From Actinomycetota bacterium (GTDB lineage: Bacteria; Actinomycetota; Thermoleophilia; Solirubrobacterales; 70-9): 21,994 nucleotides of DNA. Under the pieces are notes generated by a model that worked only from the letters and a program-made list of their open reading frames with translations, was not told where the DNA came from and searched no databases. Positions within the stretch are counted from its first letter, which is position 1, and every line of letters begins with the position of its first letter. A program made the translations under genes and the position numbers. Below are positions 15,841 to 21,994 of this stretch, in pieces. The DNA lies in assembly GCA_018268695.1 (NCBI GenBank), contig JAFDWD010000581.1, forward strand, positions 1 through 21,994, given 5' to 3'.

Positions 15841-17268
15841 CTCAGCCCCCGGCGGGACCACCGGGTCGAGCCGCCATGGCCGGACCTCTTCGAGTACCCG
15901 GCCGAGCCGCACGGCCACGTCGTCGCGCCAGCGCCGGGTGACGATCTGCAGGCCGACCGGCAGCCCCTCGGAGGTGAGGCCCGCAGGGACAGAGATCGCC
16001 GGCTGCCAGGTCATGTTGGCGAGGATCGTGAACGGCTCGGCGCCGGTCTCGGACGCGTCCATCCCCCTTATCTCCGCCGGAGGGTCCGCCTCGGCGGCGA
16101 TCGGCGCGCAGGCGGTGGTCGGGGTCATCAGCACGTCGACCTCGGCGAAGAGCTCGGCCGCGGCAAGTTCGATCGCGCGGCGCTCCCGCCCGGCCGCGGC
16201 GAGTTCGCGCGGACCCTGGGCCGCGTATTCGAGGCCTTCGCGGGTGAAGGGCGCCAGCTCGCCGGCCCGCGCGGGGTAGATCCCGTCGAGTTCGAGCTCG
16301 CCCTTCAGCGCGAACCCGGCGAGGCGGATCAGGGTCATCACCGCGTTCGGGATGCGGAAGGGCACCTCGACCTCTTCGAGCCCCGCCGCCCCGATCAGCG
16401 CATCAGCGGCGGCGCGCGCGAGCGCCGCCACCTCGGGGTCGACCGGCGCGTAGCCCATGTCGGCCGACCAGGCGACCCTGAGGCCGCCGACGTCGAGCTC
16501 CCGGGCAGCCGCGGCGAGCCCTCGGTCGCGGGCGGGCAGCGAGGTCCGGTCGAGCGGGTCGGGTCCGGCGACGAGATCGAGGACCAGCGCGGTGTCGGCG
16601 ACGGTGCGGGTGAGCACGCCGGCGACCGAGAAGTCGGAGACACCGCCCCCCGGGATAAGCCCGTGCGAGGGCTTGTGGCCGACCAGGCCGGTCCAGGCGG
16701 CCGGGGAGCGGATCGACCCGCCACCGTCGGTCCCGGTGGCCACCGGGACCAGGCCCGCCGCCACCGCCGCGCTCGACCCGCCGCTGCTGCCGCCGGGGGA
16801 GCGGCTCAGGTCCCAGGGGTTGCGGGTGGTCCCGTGGCGTCGGCTCTTGGTCGCGCTGTCGAAGCCGAACTCCGGCACCGCGGTCTTCCCCACCGGGATC
16901 GCGCCCGCCGCCCTCATCCGGGCGACGATCGGCGCGTCGACGGCCGCGGGCACGACGTCGGCGATGGTCAGGGTGCCGTGCAGGGTGGGCATGCCGACGC
17001 AGTCCTGGCGATCCTTGACGCCGAAGGGGATCCCGGCCAGCGGGCCGGGATCGCCGCCTTCGCCGACCGTGCGATCAACCGCCGCGGCGGCCTCGCGCGC
17101 GCCCTCGGAATCGACGTGCACGAAGGCGAGCAGGATCTCGTTGTCCCGCTCGATCCGCGCCAGCGCCTCCTCGACCAGCGCCGTCGCCGTGGTGCGCCCG
17201 GCGCGGACGTCGGCGGCCAGGTCGCGGAGGTCGCGATGGCCCCCCGCCCCGGCGGGAGCGGGCGTCAC
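15790..17268 (-). CDS. Amidase (amidase signature family)
   Basis: This 492-residue enzyme carries the complete Ser-cisSer-Lys triad: K85 in FGVKD, S161 in SPGGSSGGSS and nucleophile S185 in GTDGGGSIR. The 24-residue spacing between the serines matches characterised members. Family members hydrolyse linear amides to acid plus ammonia or amine in the cytosol. The start is a GTG overlapping the cyclase stop as GTGA. The 3' end overlaps the convergent PucR-family gene by 51 bp, so the last 16 residues are encoded opposite the regulator's C-terminus. It closes the VOC-cupin-cyclase-amidase unit. GatA is unlikely because no GatB/GatC neighbours are present. The substrate is unknown. Confidence 0.94.
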   Translation of the reverse strand: MTPAPAGAGGHRDLRDLAADVRAGRTTATALVEEALARIERDNEILLAFVHVDSEGAREAAAAVDRTVGEGGDPGPLAGIPFGVKDRQDCVGMPTLHGTLTIADVVPAAVDAPIVARMRAAGAIPVGKTAVPEFGFDSATKSRRHGTTRNPWDLSRSPGGSSGGSSAAVAAGLVPVATGTDGGGSIRSPAAWTGLVGHKPSHGLIPGGGVSDFSVAGVLTRTVADTALVLDLVAGPDPLDRTSLPARDRGLAAAARELDVGGLRVAWSADMGYAPVDPEVAALARAAADALIGAAGLEEVEVPFRIPNAVMTLIRLAGFALKGELELDGIYPARAGELAPFTREGLEYAAQGPRELAAAGRERRAIELAAAELFAEVDVLMTPTTACAPIAAEADPPAEIRGMDASETGAEPFTILANMTWQPAISVPAGLTSEGLPVGLQIVTRRWRDDVAVRLGRVLEEVRPWRLDPVVPPGAESVLGAVEVAFSPHREV

Positions 17269-18215
17269 TTGATCGCCAGCGGGTTGATCGGGGTGCCGAT
17301 GCCACCGGTGACCTTCAGCGGCGGCCCGCAGAAGAAGAACTCCCAGACGCCGTCGGCGGCGCAGTCCGCGGCCAGCTCGTCGAAGTCGAAGATCTCGCCC
17401 AGAGTCAGCCCCATGTCGCGGATCAGGGTCATGTGCACATTGATGACCATGTCGTCGATCTCGCCGCTCCAGAAGTCCTCGGTCGGGTTGAGCACCTCGA
17501 TCGCCCAGTTGTCGGAGGCGATCGCGGCGATCTCCTTCTCGTGCAGCCATTCGATCGCGCCCATGCCGATGCCCGGCTCTCCGGCGAGGAAGGCAGCGGC
17601 GCCCTCGGCGAGGAACTTCTGCCGCCAGCCGGTGCGGAAGCAGAGGATGTCGCCGGTTTCGATCTCGACCCCCTGGGCGGCGGCGACGGCCTCGAAGTCC
17701 CCGGGGGTGATCACCTCGCCGAGCTCGAGCCAGTCCACGCCCTTGTGGCGGGCAACGTCGAGCAGGACCCCCCGCCCGGCGATGCCCTTGCTGATGTTCT
17801 CGATGCCCAGCGTCTTGGCGCCGTGAGTGGTGACGTCGGAGGCGGGGAAGCCGTTGTAGAGCTTGCCGTCGTAGAAGACGTGCGCCAGGCCGTCCCACTG
17901 GGTCGCGCCCTGCAGCGGCATCATGATGTAGTCGTCGGCGGTGCAGAGGCCGCCCGGCAGGTCCTGATCGGTCCCGGTCTCGATCATCAGGTGGATCGGG
18001 TTGGTGCGGCCGTGGGTGCCGAGGTACGGGCCTTCCGAGTTGATCGGGATCCCGAGGTCGAAGCGGGCGCCGCGCGTCACCAACCGGGTGGCCGCGACGA
18101 GCCGCTCGGGGGTGATGAAATTGAGCGTGCCGATCCGGTCGTCCTCGCCCCAGCGTCCCCAGTTGCGCACCCGCTCGGCGATGCGGCGAAAGTCCTCACT
18201 GCTGTAGGTGCCCAC
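17265..18215 (-). CDS. Cyclase-family hydrolase (kynurenine formamidase/isatin hydrolase-like fold)
   Basis: This 316-residue member of the cyclase family (Pfam Cyclase, named from memory) belongs to the longer subgroup, which begins with NWGRWGEDDRIGTLNFITPE. The metal-site region reads LQGATQWDGLAHVFYDGKLYNG (split as 101-110 and 111-122). Thus QWDGLAH replaces the HxGTHxD motif of kynurenine formamidase and isatin hydrolase, although D108 and H112 remain candidate ligands. Members hydrolyse amide or lactam bonds, but the subgroup is poorly characterised. The start is GTG at 18215 with only a weak ribosome site, 19 bp after the cupin gene. It overlaps the amidase by 4 bp, suggesting sequential or shared hydrolysis steps. 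Confidence 0.88.
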   Translation of the reverse strand: MGTYSSEDFRRIAERVRNWGRWGEDDRIGTLNFITPERLVAATRLVTRGARFDLGIPINSEGPYLGTHGRTNPIHLMIETGTDQDLPGGLCTADDYIMMPLQGATQWDGLAHVFYDGKLYNGFPASDVTTHGAKTLGIENISKGIAGRGVLLDVARHKGVDWLELGEVITPGDFEAVAAAQGVEIETGDILCFRTGWRQKFLAEGAAAFLAGEPGIGMGAIEWLHEKEIAAIASDNWAIEVLNPTEDFWSGEIDDMVINVHMTLIRDMGLTLGEIFDFDELAADCAADGVWEFFFCGPPLKVTGGIGTPINPLAIK

Positions 18216-18234
18216 GGGATCCGGCCGAGCCTGG

Positions 18235-18564
18235 TCAGGTCGCGACGAAGAACAGTTCGGTGTCCTCGGCGAGGCTCCACTCGCCGCTCGTCCCGCGCTC
18301 GAAGGAGATCGCCTCGCCCGGCCCCAGCTCGAGCGCCGGCCCGTCCGCGATCTCGAACCTGATCCGGCCGGAGAGCACCAGCACGGTCTCGCTCACCTCG
18401 ACGTCGATCGTGTGCCGACCGGCGGACTCGTCGAGCTTGTAGACGCAGGTGCCGGCCCGGACATCGTCGTCCTGGCGGAGCCAGTCGATCAGCCCGTCGC
18501 CGAGCGGGGCGAAGCGCCGGGCCTCGCCGCCGTTGGTGTAGACCTGAGGGCCCTCAGCGCTCAC
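18235..18564 (-). CDS. Small cupin-domain protein
   Basis: This 109-residue single-domain cupin has a beta-barrel core from GTCVYKLDESAGRHTIDV through ETVLVLSGRIRFE, then LELGPGEAISFERGTSGEWSL to the C-terminus. The ELGPGEAxxFxxGTxGEW ending resembles the Cupin_3 (DUF861) group, which includes ureidoglycine aminohydrolase-type proteins. The usual metal histidines of cupin motif 1 are not clearly present (HTIDVEVSE), so catalysis is uncertain. It starts with GTG, overlapping the VOC stop as GTGA, and lies 19 bp before the cyclase gene. It may be an isomerase, an aminohydrolase or a ligand-binding accessory; no specific role is assigned. Confidence 0.82.
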   Translation of the reverse strand: MSAEGPQVYTNGGEARRFAPLGDGLIDWLRQDDDVRAGTCVYKLDESAGRHTIDVEVSETVLVLSGRIRFEIADGPALELGPGEAISFERGTSGEWSLAEDTELFFVAT

Positions 18565-19106
18565 CCGATCCTCACCGGGTCCTCTCCGTCCCAGGCAAGC
18601 GAGGCCGCGTGGAAGCTGGTGTAGTGACGCTCCTGCCCCGGGTTCATCTCGATCAGCTCGACCATCCCCGCAAGGTCTTTGGTGGTGTCGAGATAGCGAA
18701 CCTCGCCGCCGGTCGGGAGCCGGTCGGCAAGGACCACCTCGTAGCCCTTGGCGGTGAAGCGGGCGACGGCCGGGGCGATCTCGGCGACGCCGACCCCCCA
18801 GTGGTGAAAGCCGTAACCGGACCGCGCGATCGACTCGAGGAAGACCGACGGCGCGTCGTTGTGTTGCTCGATCAGCTCGACCATCGAGTGGCCGGTGAAG
18901 CCGCGGGCGAGCGTCAGTTCCAGCTCGGTCGGCTCGCCCCGGTAGAGGGCGGTCTCGGCGACGACCGGCCCGCGCTTGAACCAGGGACCGACGCCGAGCA
19001 GCTCGGTGTAGATCGGCATCGCCCGGTCGATGTCCTCGACCGTGTAGGCGAACTGGACGATCCCGTCGATCGGCTGGCCGAATGCCAGGTGCCCTGCCTC
19101 ACTCAT
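18561..19106 (-). CDS. VOC (glyoxalase/epimerase-fold) protein
   Basis: This 181-residue vicinal-oxygen-chelate protein has two beta-alpha-beta-beta-beta modules. The first runs from IVQFAYTVEDIDRAM to HSMVELIEQ and the second from YGFHHWGVGVAEI to MVELIEMN. Candidate metal ligands are Q18, E77 or E80, H102 and E150 or E153, a layout seen in methylmalonyl-CoA epimerase-like and glyoxalase_4 proteins. The start is the ATG at 19106, with AGGAGG 8 bases upstream; the frame also extends further upstream into the regulatory element, which is not coding. It is the first gene of its unit, under regulatory element C, and overlaps the cupin by 4 bp. The reaction is unknown (epimerase, isomerase, lyase or dioxygenase possible). 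Confidence 0.88.
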   Translation of the reverse strand: MSEAGHLAFGQPIDGIVQFAYTVEDIDRAMPIYTELLGVGPWFKRGPVVAETALYRGEPTELELTLARGFTGHSMVELIEQHNDAPSVFLESIARSGYGFHHWGVGVAEIAPAVARFTAKGYEVVLADRLPTGGEVRYLDTTKDLAGMVELIEMNPGQERHYTSFHAASLAWDGEDPVRIG

Positions 19107-19114
19107 ACCGGGAT

Positions 19115-19120
19115 CCTCCT
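19115..19120 (-). promoter_or_regulatory. Ribosome-binding site that fixes the VOC start
   Basis: On the minus strand this reads AGGAGG, 8 bases before the ATG at 19106. It excludes the longer upstream reading of the same frame. Confidence 0.8.
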
Positions 19121-19138
19121 GGAGCGGACCCGGCCGCG

Positions 19139-19191
19139 TGAGAGGCAAAGTGGGCTCTTTCGGCCGCCGGTGCTTGACGGAACGTCAAGTT
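19139..19191 (-). promoter_or_regulatory. Bipartite regulon element, copy C, upstream of the VOC-cupin-cyclase-amidase operon
   Basis: This copy has the perfect 17-bp palindrome CTTGACGGAACGTCAAG (19173-19189), with 7-bp arms around GAA. At the fixed distance lies GAGAGGCAAAG (19140-19150), followed by CTTT at 19157-19160. The palindrome edge is 66 bp from the VOC ATG, almost the same as in copy A (67 bp). No conserved -10 hexamer is evident, so the element may be an activator site. The cognate protein is inferred to be the PucR-family regulator. Confidence 0.76.
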
Positions 19192-19238
19192 CGACAAGCG
19201 AGCGGCAGGCCGAGCCCGAAACCAGTGCCGGAGTTGGA

Positions 19239-19256
19239 CCCGGGCCTCCGGCCGGG
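19239..19256 (-). terminator. GC-rich hairpin just after the M24 gene, possible terminator
   Basis: The sequence CCCGGGCCTCCGGCCGGG can form a stem with five outer GC pairs. It starts 7 bp beyond the M24 stop codon on the minus strand, between that unit and the promoter of the VOC unit. No U-tract follows, so it is at best an atypical terminator. Confidence 0.3.
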
Positions 19257-19262
19257 CAGGGG

Positions 19263-20492
19263 TCAGACGTCGACGATGAGGAGGCCGCGGAAGGTTTCGC
19301 CGAGGAGCTCGGCGCCGCTGTCGAGGAAGACGACGGTGTCGATGTCGCCGGCGCCGACGAAGCTCTCGAAGTTGGTCACCAGACCGTGCTCGATCTGCTT
19401 CTCGTGCTCGTCGAGTTCGACGTCCCAGACGAACTCGCCGACCCAGTCGGGAGGGAAGGCGATGCCTAGCTGGTAGCCGCCGATCCAGTCGCGCAGCTCC
19501 CAGAGGCCGGACTCCTTGTAGTACTCACGCAGGCGGGCGCTCACGGTCGCGAAGGAGACTCCCGGGCGGGCGACGTCGACCAGGACGTCGGCCGCGCCGG
19601 CGGCGACGGCGCTCGCCGCGAGGAGCGCGGGCGGCGGCTCGCCGAGGTAGAACTGCCGCGCGGTGTTGGCGTGGTAGCGATGCTTGACCCCGCAGGGATC
19701 GGCGAGCAGCTGGCCGTGGCCGATGTGGCGGGAGCTCGAGAAGGCGTGACAGTAATGCCGGGTGCGGGAGATCGTGTCGTGCAGACCGCCGGTTTCGCCT
19801 CCCTCCCACGTCATCGCCAGCTCCAGCTCGGCCCACACCTCGATCTCGGTCATCTCGGGATGCAGCACGGACTGCAGGTGCGTGTAGCCGACGTCGAGGA
19901 TCCGCGCGGCCTCCCGCATCACCTCGATCTCGGCTGCCGACTTGATCCGCTGCAGGTCCCGCAACATGACCGAGACGTCGGCGATCCGGACGCGGCCCTC
20001 CAGCAGCGAGGCCAGGTGCGAGGTGGTCGCGGCGCTCTGGCGTGGCGACCATTCCTCGATCCCGACCGTCCCGGTGAGCCAGCCTTCCGCGGCGACCTCG
20101 CCGATCACGAATCCATGGACCGTCGCCATCCCCGGATCGGGGTCGCCAGGATGCCGAACGTCGGTGGCGATCGAGGTGAAGTGGACCAGTCGGGCGTGGT
20201 CCGCCGAGTCGAAGACGATGATGCGGTCGTGGTCGACGTGGACCGCGGTGAAGTTGACCGGTGGCCACTCGGTGGTCGAGCCGGCCCGGTACCAGCGCGC
20301 CTGGTAGCCGTGCAGCCAGCACTGCGCCTCGGGCGAGGAGAGCAGGACGAGGTCGACGTGCGCCGCCGCCATCGCGGCCCGGAGCTTGTCCAGACGCGCC
20401 GCGTACTCACCCGCCGCGAAGGCCCGCTGCGGCTCGACCGGTTCGTCGATGAGCTGCCGCAGGATTCCCAGGTCCGTCGCCGAGAAGCTCAA
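19263..20492 (-). CDS. M24-family (creatinase/prolidase fold) protein with degenerate metal site
   Basis: This 409-residue protein has the two-domain M24 layout: an N-terminal creatinase domain (about 30-165, with HGYQARWYRAGS) and a pita-bread domain (about 185-409, from RIKSAAEIEVMREAARI). Of the five usual metal ligands, the first Asp is kept (D265 in LLADPCG). The second is N276 (HANTAR where sDxTR is expected), the His of GHGIG is Y340 (GYQLG), one Glu is kept (E376 in NFES) and the last Glu appears lost. The protein is therefore probably not a dinuclear aminopeptidase. It may be a metal-free hydrolase like creatinase or ectoine hydrolase, or inactive. The start is TTG at 20492, overlapping the PotA-like stop as TTGA, with GGGGGAG upstream. 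It is linked to a polyamine-type transporter. Confidence 0.85.
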   Translation of the reverse strand: MSFSATDLGILRQLIDEPVEPQRAFAAGEYAARLDKLRAAMAAAHVDLVLLSSPEAQCWLHGYQARWYRAGSTTEWPPVNFTAVHVDHDRIIVFDSADHARLVHFTSIATDVRHPGDPDPGMATVHGFVIGEVAAEGWLTGTVGIEEWSPRQSAATTSHLASLLEGRVRIADVSVMLRDLQRIKSAAEIEVMREAARILDVGYTHLQSVLHPEMTEIEVWAELELAMTWEGGETGGLHDTISRTRHYCHAFSSSRHIGHGQLLADPCGVKHRYHANTARQFYLGEPPPALLAASAVAAGAADVLVDVARPGVSFATVSARLREYYKESGLWELRDWIGGYQLGIAFPPDWVGEFVWDVELDEHEKQIEHGLVTNFESFVGAGDIDTVVFLDSGAELLGETFRGLLIVDV

Positions 20493-21631
20493 ATCGCCCG
20501 CGCTCCCCCCGGCGCCAGGATCCGCAGCGCGTCGGGCGGCACGTGCACGCTCACCGGGGCGCCCTGCGCGTGGGAGTCGAGGTCGACCCCGTCGTTGGGC
20601 ACGCTCGCCTGCAGGAGGCCGCCGTCGGCGAGGCGGACCGTCACCTGGAGGTTCGAGCCGACGTAGACGGTGCGGTCGATCATCCCGGGGATCAGGTTCT
20701 CGCCGGTCTCGCCGTGGGGCAGGACCCGCAGCCGCTCGGGCCGCACCACCGCCGAGGCCGCGCCGGTGCCGGTGAAGTCGCACTCGGCGCGCAGCTCGCG
20801 CCCGCCGACCCGCAGGCGGCAGCCGCCGCCCCCGCCGGCCAGGACCTCGACCTCCATCACGTTGGCGACGCCGAGGAAGTCGGCGACGAAGAGGGTGGCC
20901 GGGCCCTCGTAGATCTCGCGCGGGGTGCCGACCTGGTCGACCCGGCCCTCGTGCATCACCGCGATCCGGTCGCTCATACTGAGCGCCTCCTCCTGGTCGT
21001 GGGTGACGAAGACGAAGGTGGTGCCGACCTCTTCCTGGAGCGCTTTCAGCTCCACCCGCAGGGCGCGGCGGATCTTCGCGTCGAGGGCGCCGAGCGGCTC
21101 GTCGAGGAGCAGCACCGCCGGGCGCAGGACGAGCGCCCGGGCGAGGGCGACCCGCTGCTGCTGGCCGCCGGAGAGCTGGTGGGGGCGGCGCCTCGCGTGG
21201 TCGCCGAGCTCGACCAATTCGAGCGCCTCCCTGGCCCGCCGCTCGCGCTCCTTGCGCGCCACCTTCTGGTAGCGCATGCCGAAGGCGACGTTGCCGAGCA
21301 CGTCCAGGTGGGGGAAGAGGGCGTAGCTCTGGAAGACCGTGTTGACCGGGCGGCGGTCGGGCGGCACCGCGGCGAGGCTCTCCCCGTCGAGGAGGATGTC
21401 GCCGGAGGTCGGCCGCTCGAAGCCCGCGATCAGGCGCAGGGTCGTGGTCTTGCCGCAGCCCGAGGGGCCGAGCAGGGAGAAGAACTCCCCGGCGGCGACG
21501 TCGAGGTCGATCGAGTCGACCGCTACGACGTCCTCGAAGCGCTTCTCGAGCCCCCTGAGGCGCACCTCGCCGCCGCCCCGGCCGGCCACCGCCGTCGCCG
21601 CCCCCCTCGCCGCCGCCGTCGTCTCGCTCAT
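20489..21631 (-). CDS. Polyamine/iron-type ABC transporter ATPase (PotA-like)
   Basis: This 380-residue ATPase has Walker A GPSGCGKT (55-62), Q101 in VFQSYALFPHL, signature LSGGQ (153-157), Walker B LLLDEPLGALD (174-184) and switch H211. A C-terminal TOBE-type regulatory domain (about 280-375) contains AVVRPERLRVLP and VYVGSNLQVTVRL, typical of PotA-like proteins of the spermidine/putrescine (CUT1-related) class. The ATG at 21631 has AGGAGG 9 bases upstream. A GTG three codons earlier would sit almost on that site and is rejected. It energises the permease encoded just upstream, with a gap of 13 bp, and is coupled to the M24 gene downstream. The name marks the class, not a proven polyamine substrate. 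Confidence 0.93.
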   Translation of the reverse strand: MSETTAAARGAATAVAGRGGGEVRLRGLEKRFEDVVAVDSIDLDVAAGEFFSLLGPSGCGKTTTLRLIAGFERPTSGDILLDGESLAAVPPDRRPVNTVFQSYALFPHLDVLGNVAFGMRYQKVARKERERRAREALELVELGDHARRRPHQLSGGQQQRVALARALVLRPAVLLLDEPLGALDAKIRRALRVELKALQEEVGTTFVFVTHDQEEALSMSDRIAVMHEGRVDQVGTPREIYEGPATLFVADFLGVANVMEVEVLAGGGGGCRLRVGGRELRAECDFTGTGAASAVVRPERLRVLPHGETGENLIPGMIDRTVYVGSNLQVTVRLADGGLLQASVPNDGVDLDSHAQGAPVSVHVPPDALRILAPGGARAI

Positions 21632-21644
21632 CGGTCCCACCCTC

Positions 21645-21994
21645 CTATTCCATCCCCGTCAGGTCCATGCCCATCTGCCCGGCCGCCTCGCCGCCGGCTT
21701 CGCCGCTGCGGTGCCCGAACCAGCGCAGGACCAGGTAGGCGCCGCCGACCCCGACCAGGGTCACGATCACCATGATCGTCGCCACCGCGTTCAGCGCCGG
21801 GGTGGTCGCCGCGCCGCGGGCGTTGGCGTAGAGCAGCATCGGGATCGTCACCGTTTCCCCGCCCGCCGCCATGTACTGGGTGACGACGAAGTCGTCGATC
21901 GAGAGGGCGAAGACGATCAGGGTCGAGGCGAAGGCGGCGGGCAGGAGCAGCGGCAGGAGGACGTGCTGGAGCGACTGGCGCGCCGAGGCGCCGA
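21645..21994 (-). CDS. Polyamine-type ABC transporter permease (PotC-like), 3' part only
   Basis: The last 116 or so residues of a permease are present; the 5' end lies beyond the right edge. The fragment opens with the EAA-loop remnant GASARQSLQHVLLPLLLPAA. It continues with STLIVFALSIDDFVVTQYM, the family-typical S(L/I)DDFV segment, then a TVTIPMLLYANAR loop. The last membrane helix, VATIMVIVTLVGVGGAYLVL, is followed by a Gly/Glu-rich, methionine-containing tail. It forms part of an ABC importer with the PotA-like ATPase; the companion PotB and PotD genes would be expected to the right. Confidence 0.88.
   Translation of the reverse strand, partial: GASARQSLQHVLLPLLLPAAFASTLIVFALSIDDFVVTQYMAAGGETVTIPMLLYANARGAATTPALNAVATIMVIVTLVGVGGAYLVLRWFGHRSGEAGGEAAGQMGMDLTGME

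Noticed and set aside
1..21994. CRISPR arrays, insertion sequences, tRNA or rRNA genes, prophage genes
   Set aside because: No repeat-spacer arrays, transposase-like proteins or structural RNA signatures were seen.

Overview
This is a GC-rich, densely packed, almost entirely minus-strand stretch of bacterial chromosome with frequent GTG and TTG starts and 4-bp ATGA/GTGA/TTGA overlaps between genes. Composition and gene style suggest an actinomycete, perhaps of the Thermoleophilia/Solirubrobacterales type; that placement is inference. There are no rRNA or tRNA genes, mobile elements or CRISPR arrays. Every gap between genes is shorter than about 160 bp, so no long empty region exists.

Layout, reading the minus strand from right to left. 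(1) 21994-19263: the 3' end of a PotC-like permease, a PotA-like ATPase and an M24 (creatinase/prolidase-fold) protein whose metal ligands are largely lost. (2) 19106-15790: a tightly overlapping operon of VOC protein, cupin, cyclase-family hydrolase and amidase. (3) 14200-15840, plus strand: a PucR-family transcriptional regulator, convergent with the amidase and overlapping its 3' end by 51 bp. (4) 14077-11433: a family 5 solute-binding lipoprotein and a phosphotriesterase-family metal hydrolase. (5) 11339-94: an ATP-NAD kinase-like (AcoX/COG3199-type) protein, divergent GcvPA-like and GcvPB-like PLP enzyme subunits, a second solute-binding lipoprotein, a complete DppB-DppC-DppD-DppF peptide/nickel-type ABC transporter, and two short-chain dehydrogenases, one resembling HSD17B10 (type II 3-hydroxyacyl-CoA dehydrogenase).

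The most interesting signal is regulatory. The promoters of units 2, 4 and 5 share an ungapped 53-bp bipartite element at 11374-11426, 14138-14190 and 19139-19191. Of its 53 positions, 27 are identical in all three copies. It pairs a palindrome of the form TTnACnGAAnGTnAA with a GGCAAAG...TTT box at a fixed distance. A weaker fourth copy lies at 17-69, facing a gene just outside the left edge. Together with the resident PucR-family gene, this makes units 2, 4 and 5 a probable single regulon.

Taken together, the genes look like a catabolic island. Peptide-type transport, with two paralogous binding proteins, would feed hydrolases (amidase, cyclase-type hydrolase, phosphotriesterase-type lactonase/amidase), a GcvP-like PLP decarboxylase candidate and SDR oxidoreductases. 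The substrate cannot be read from sequence. The GcvP-like pair lacks linked GcvH, GcvT or lipoamide dehydrogenase and has altered substrate-side motifs, so it may not be an ordinary glycine cleavage enzyme.
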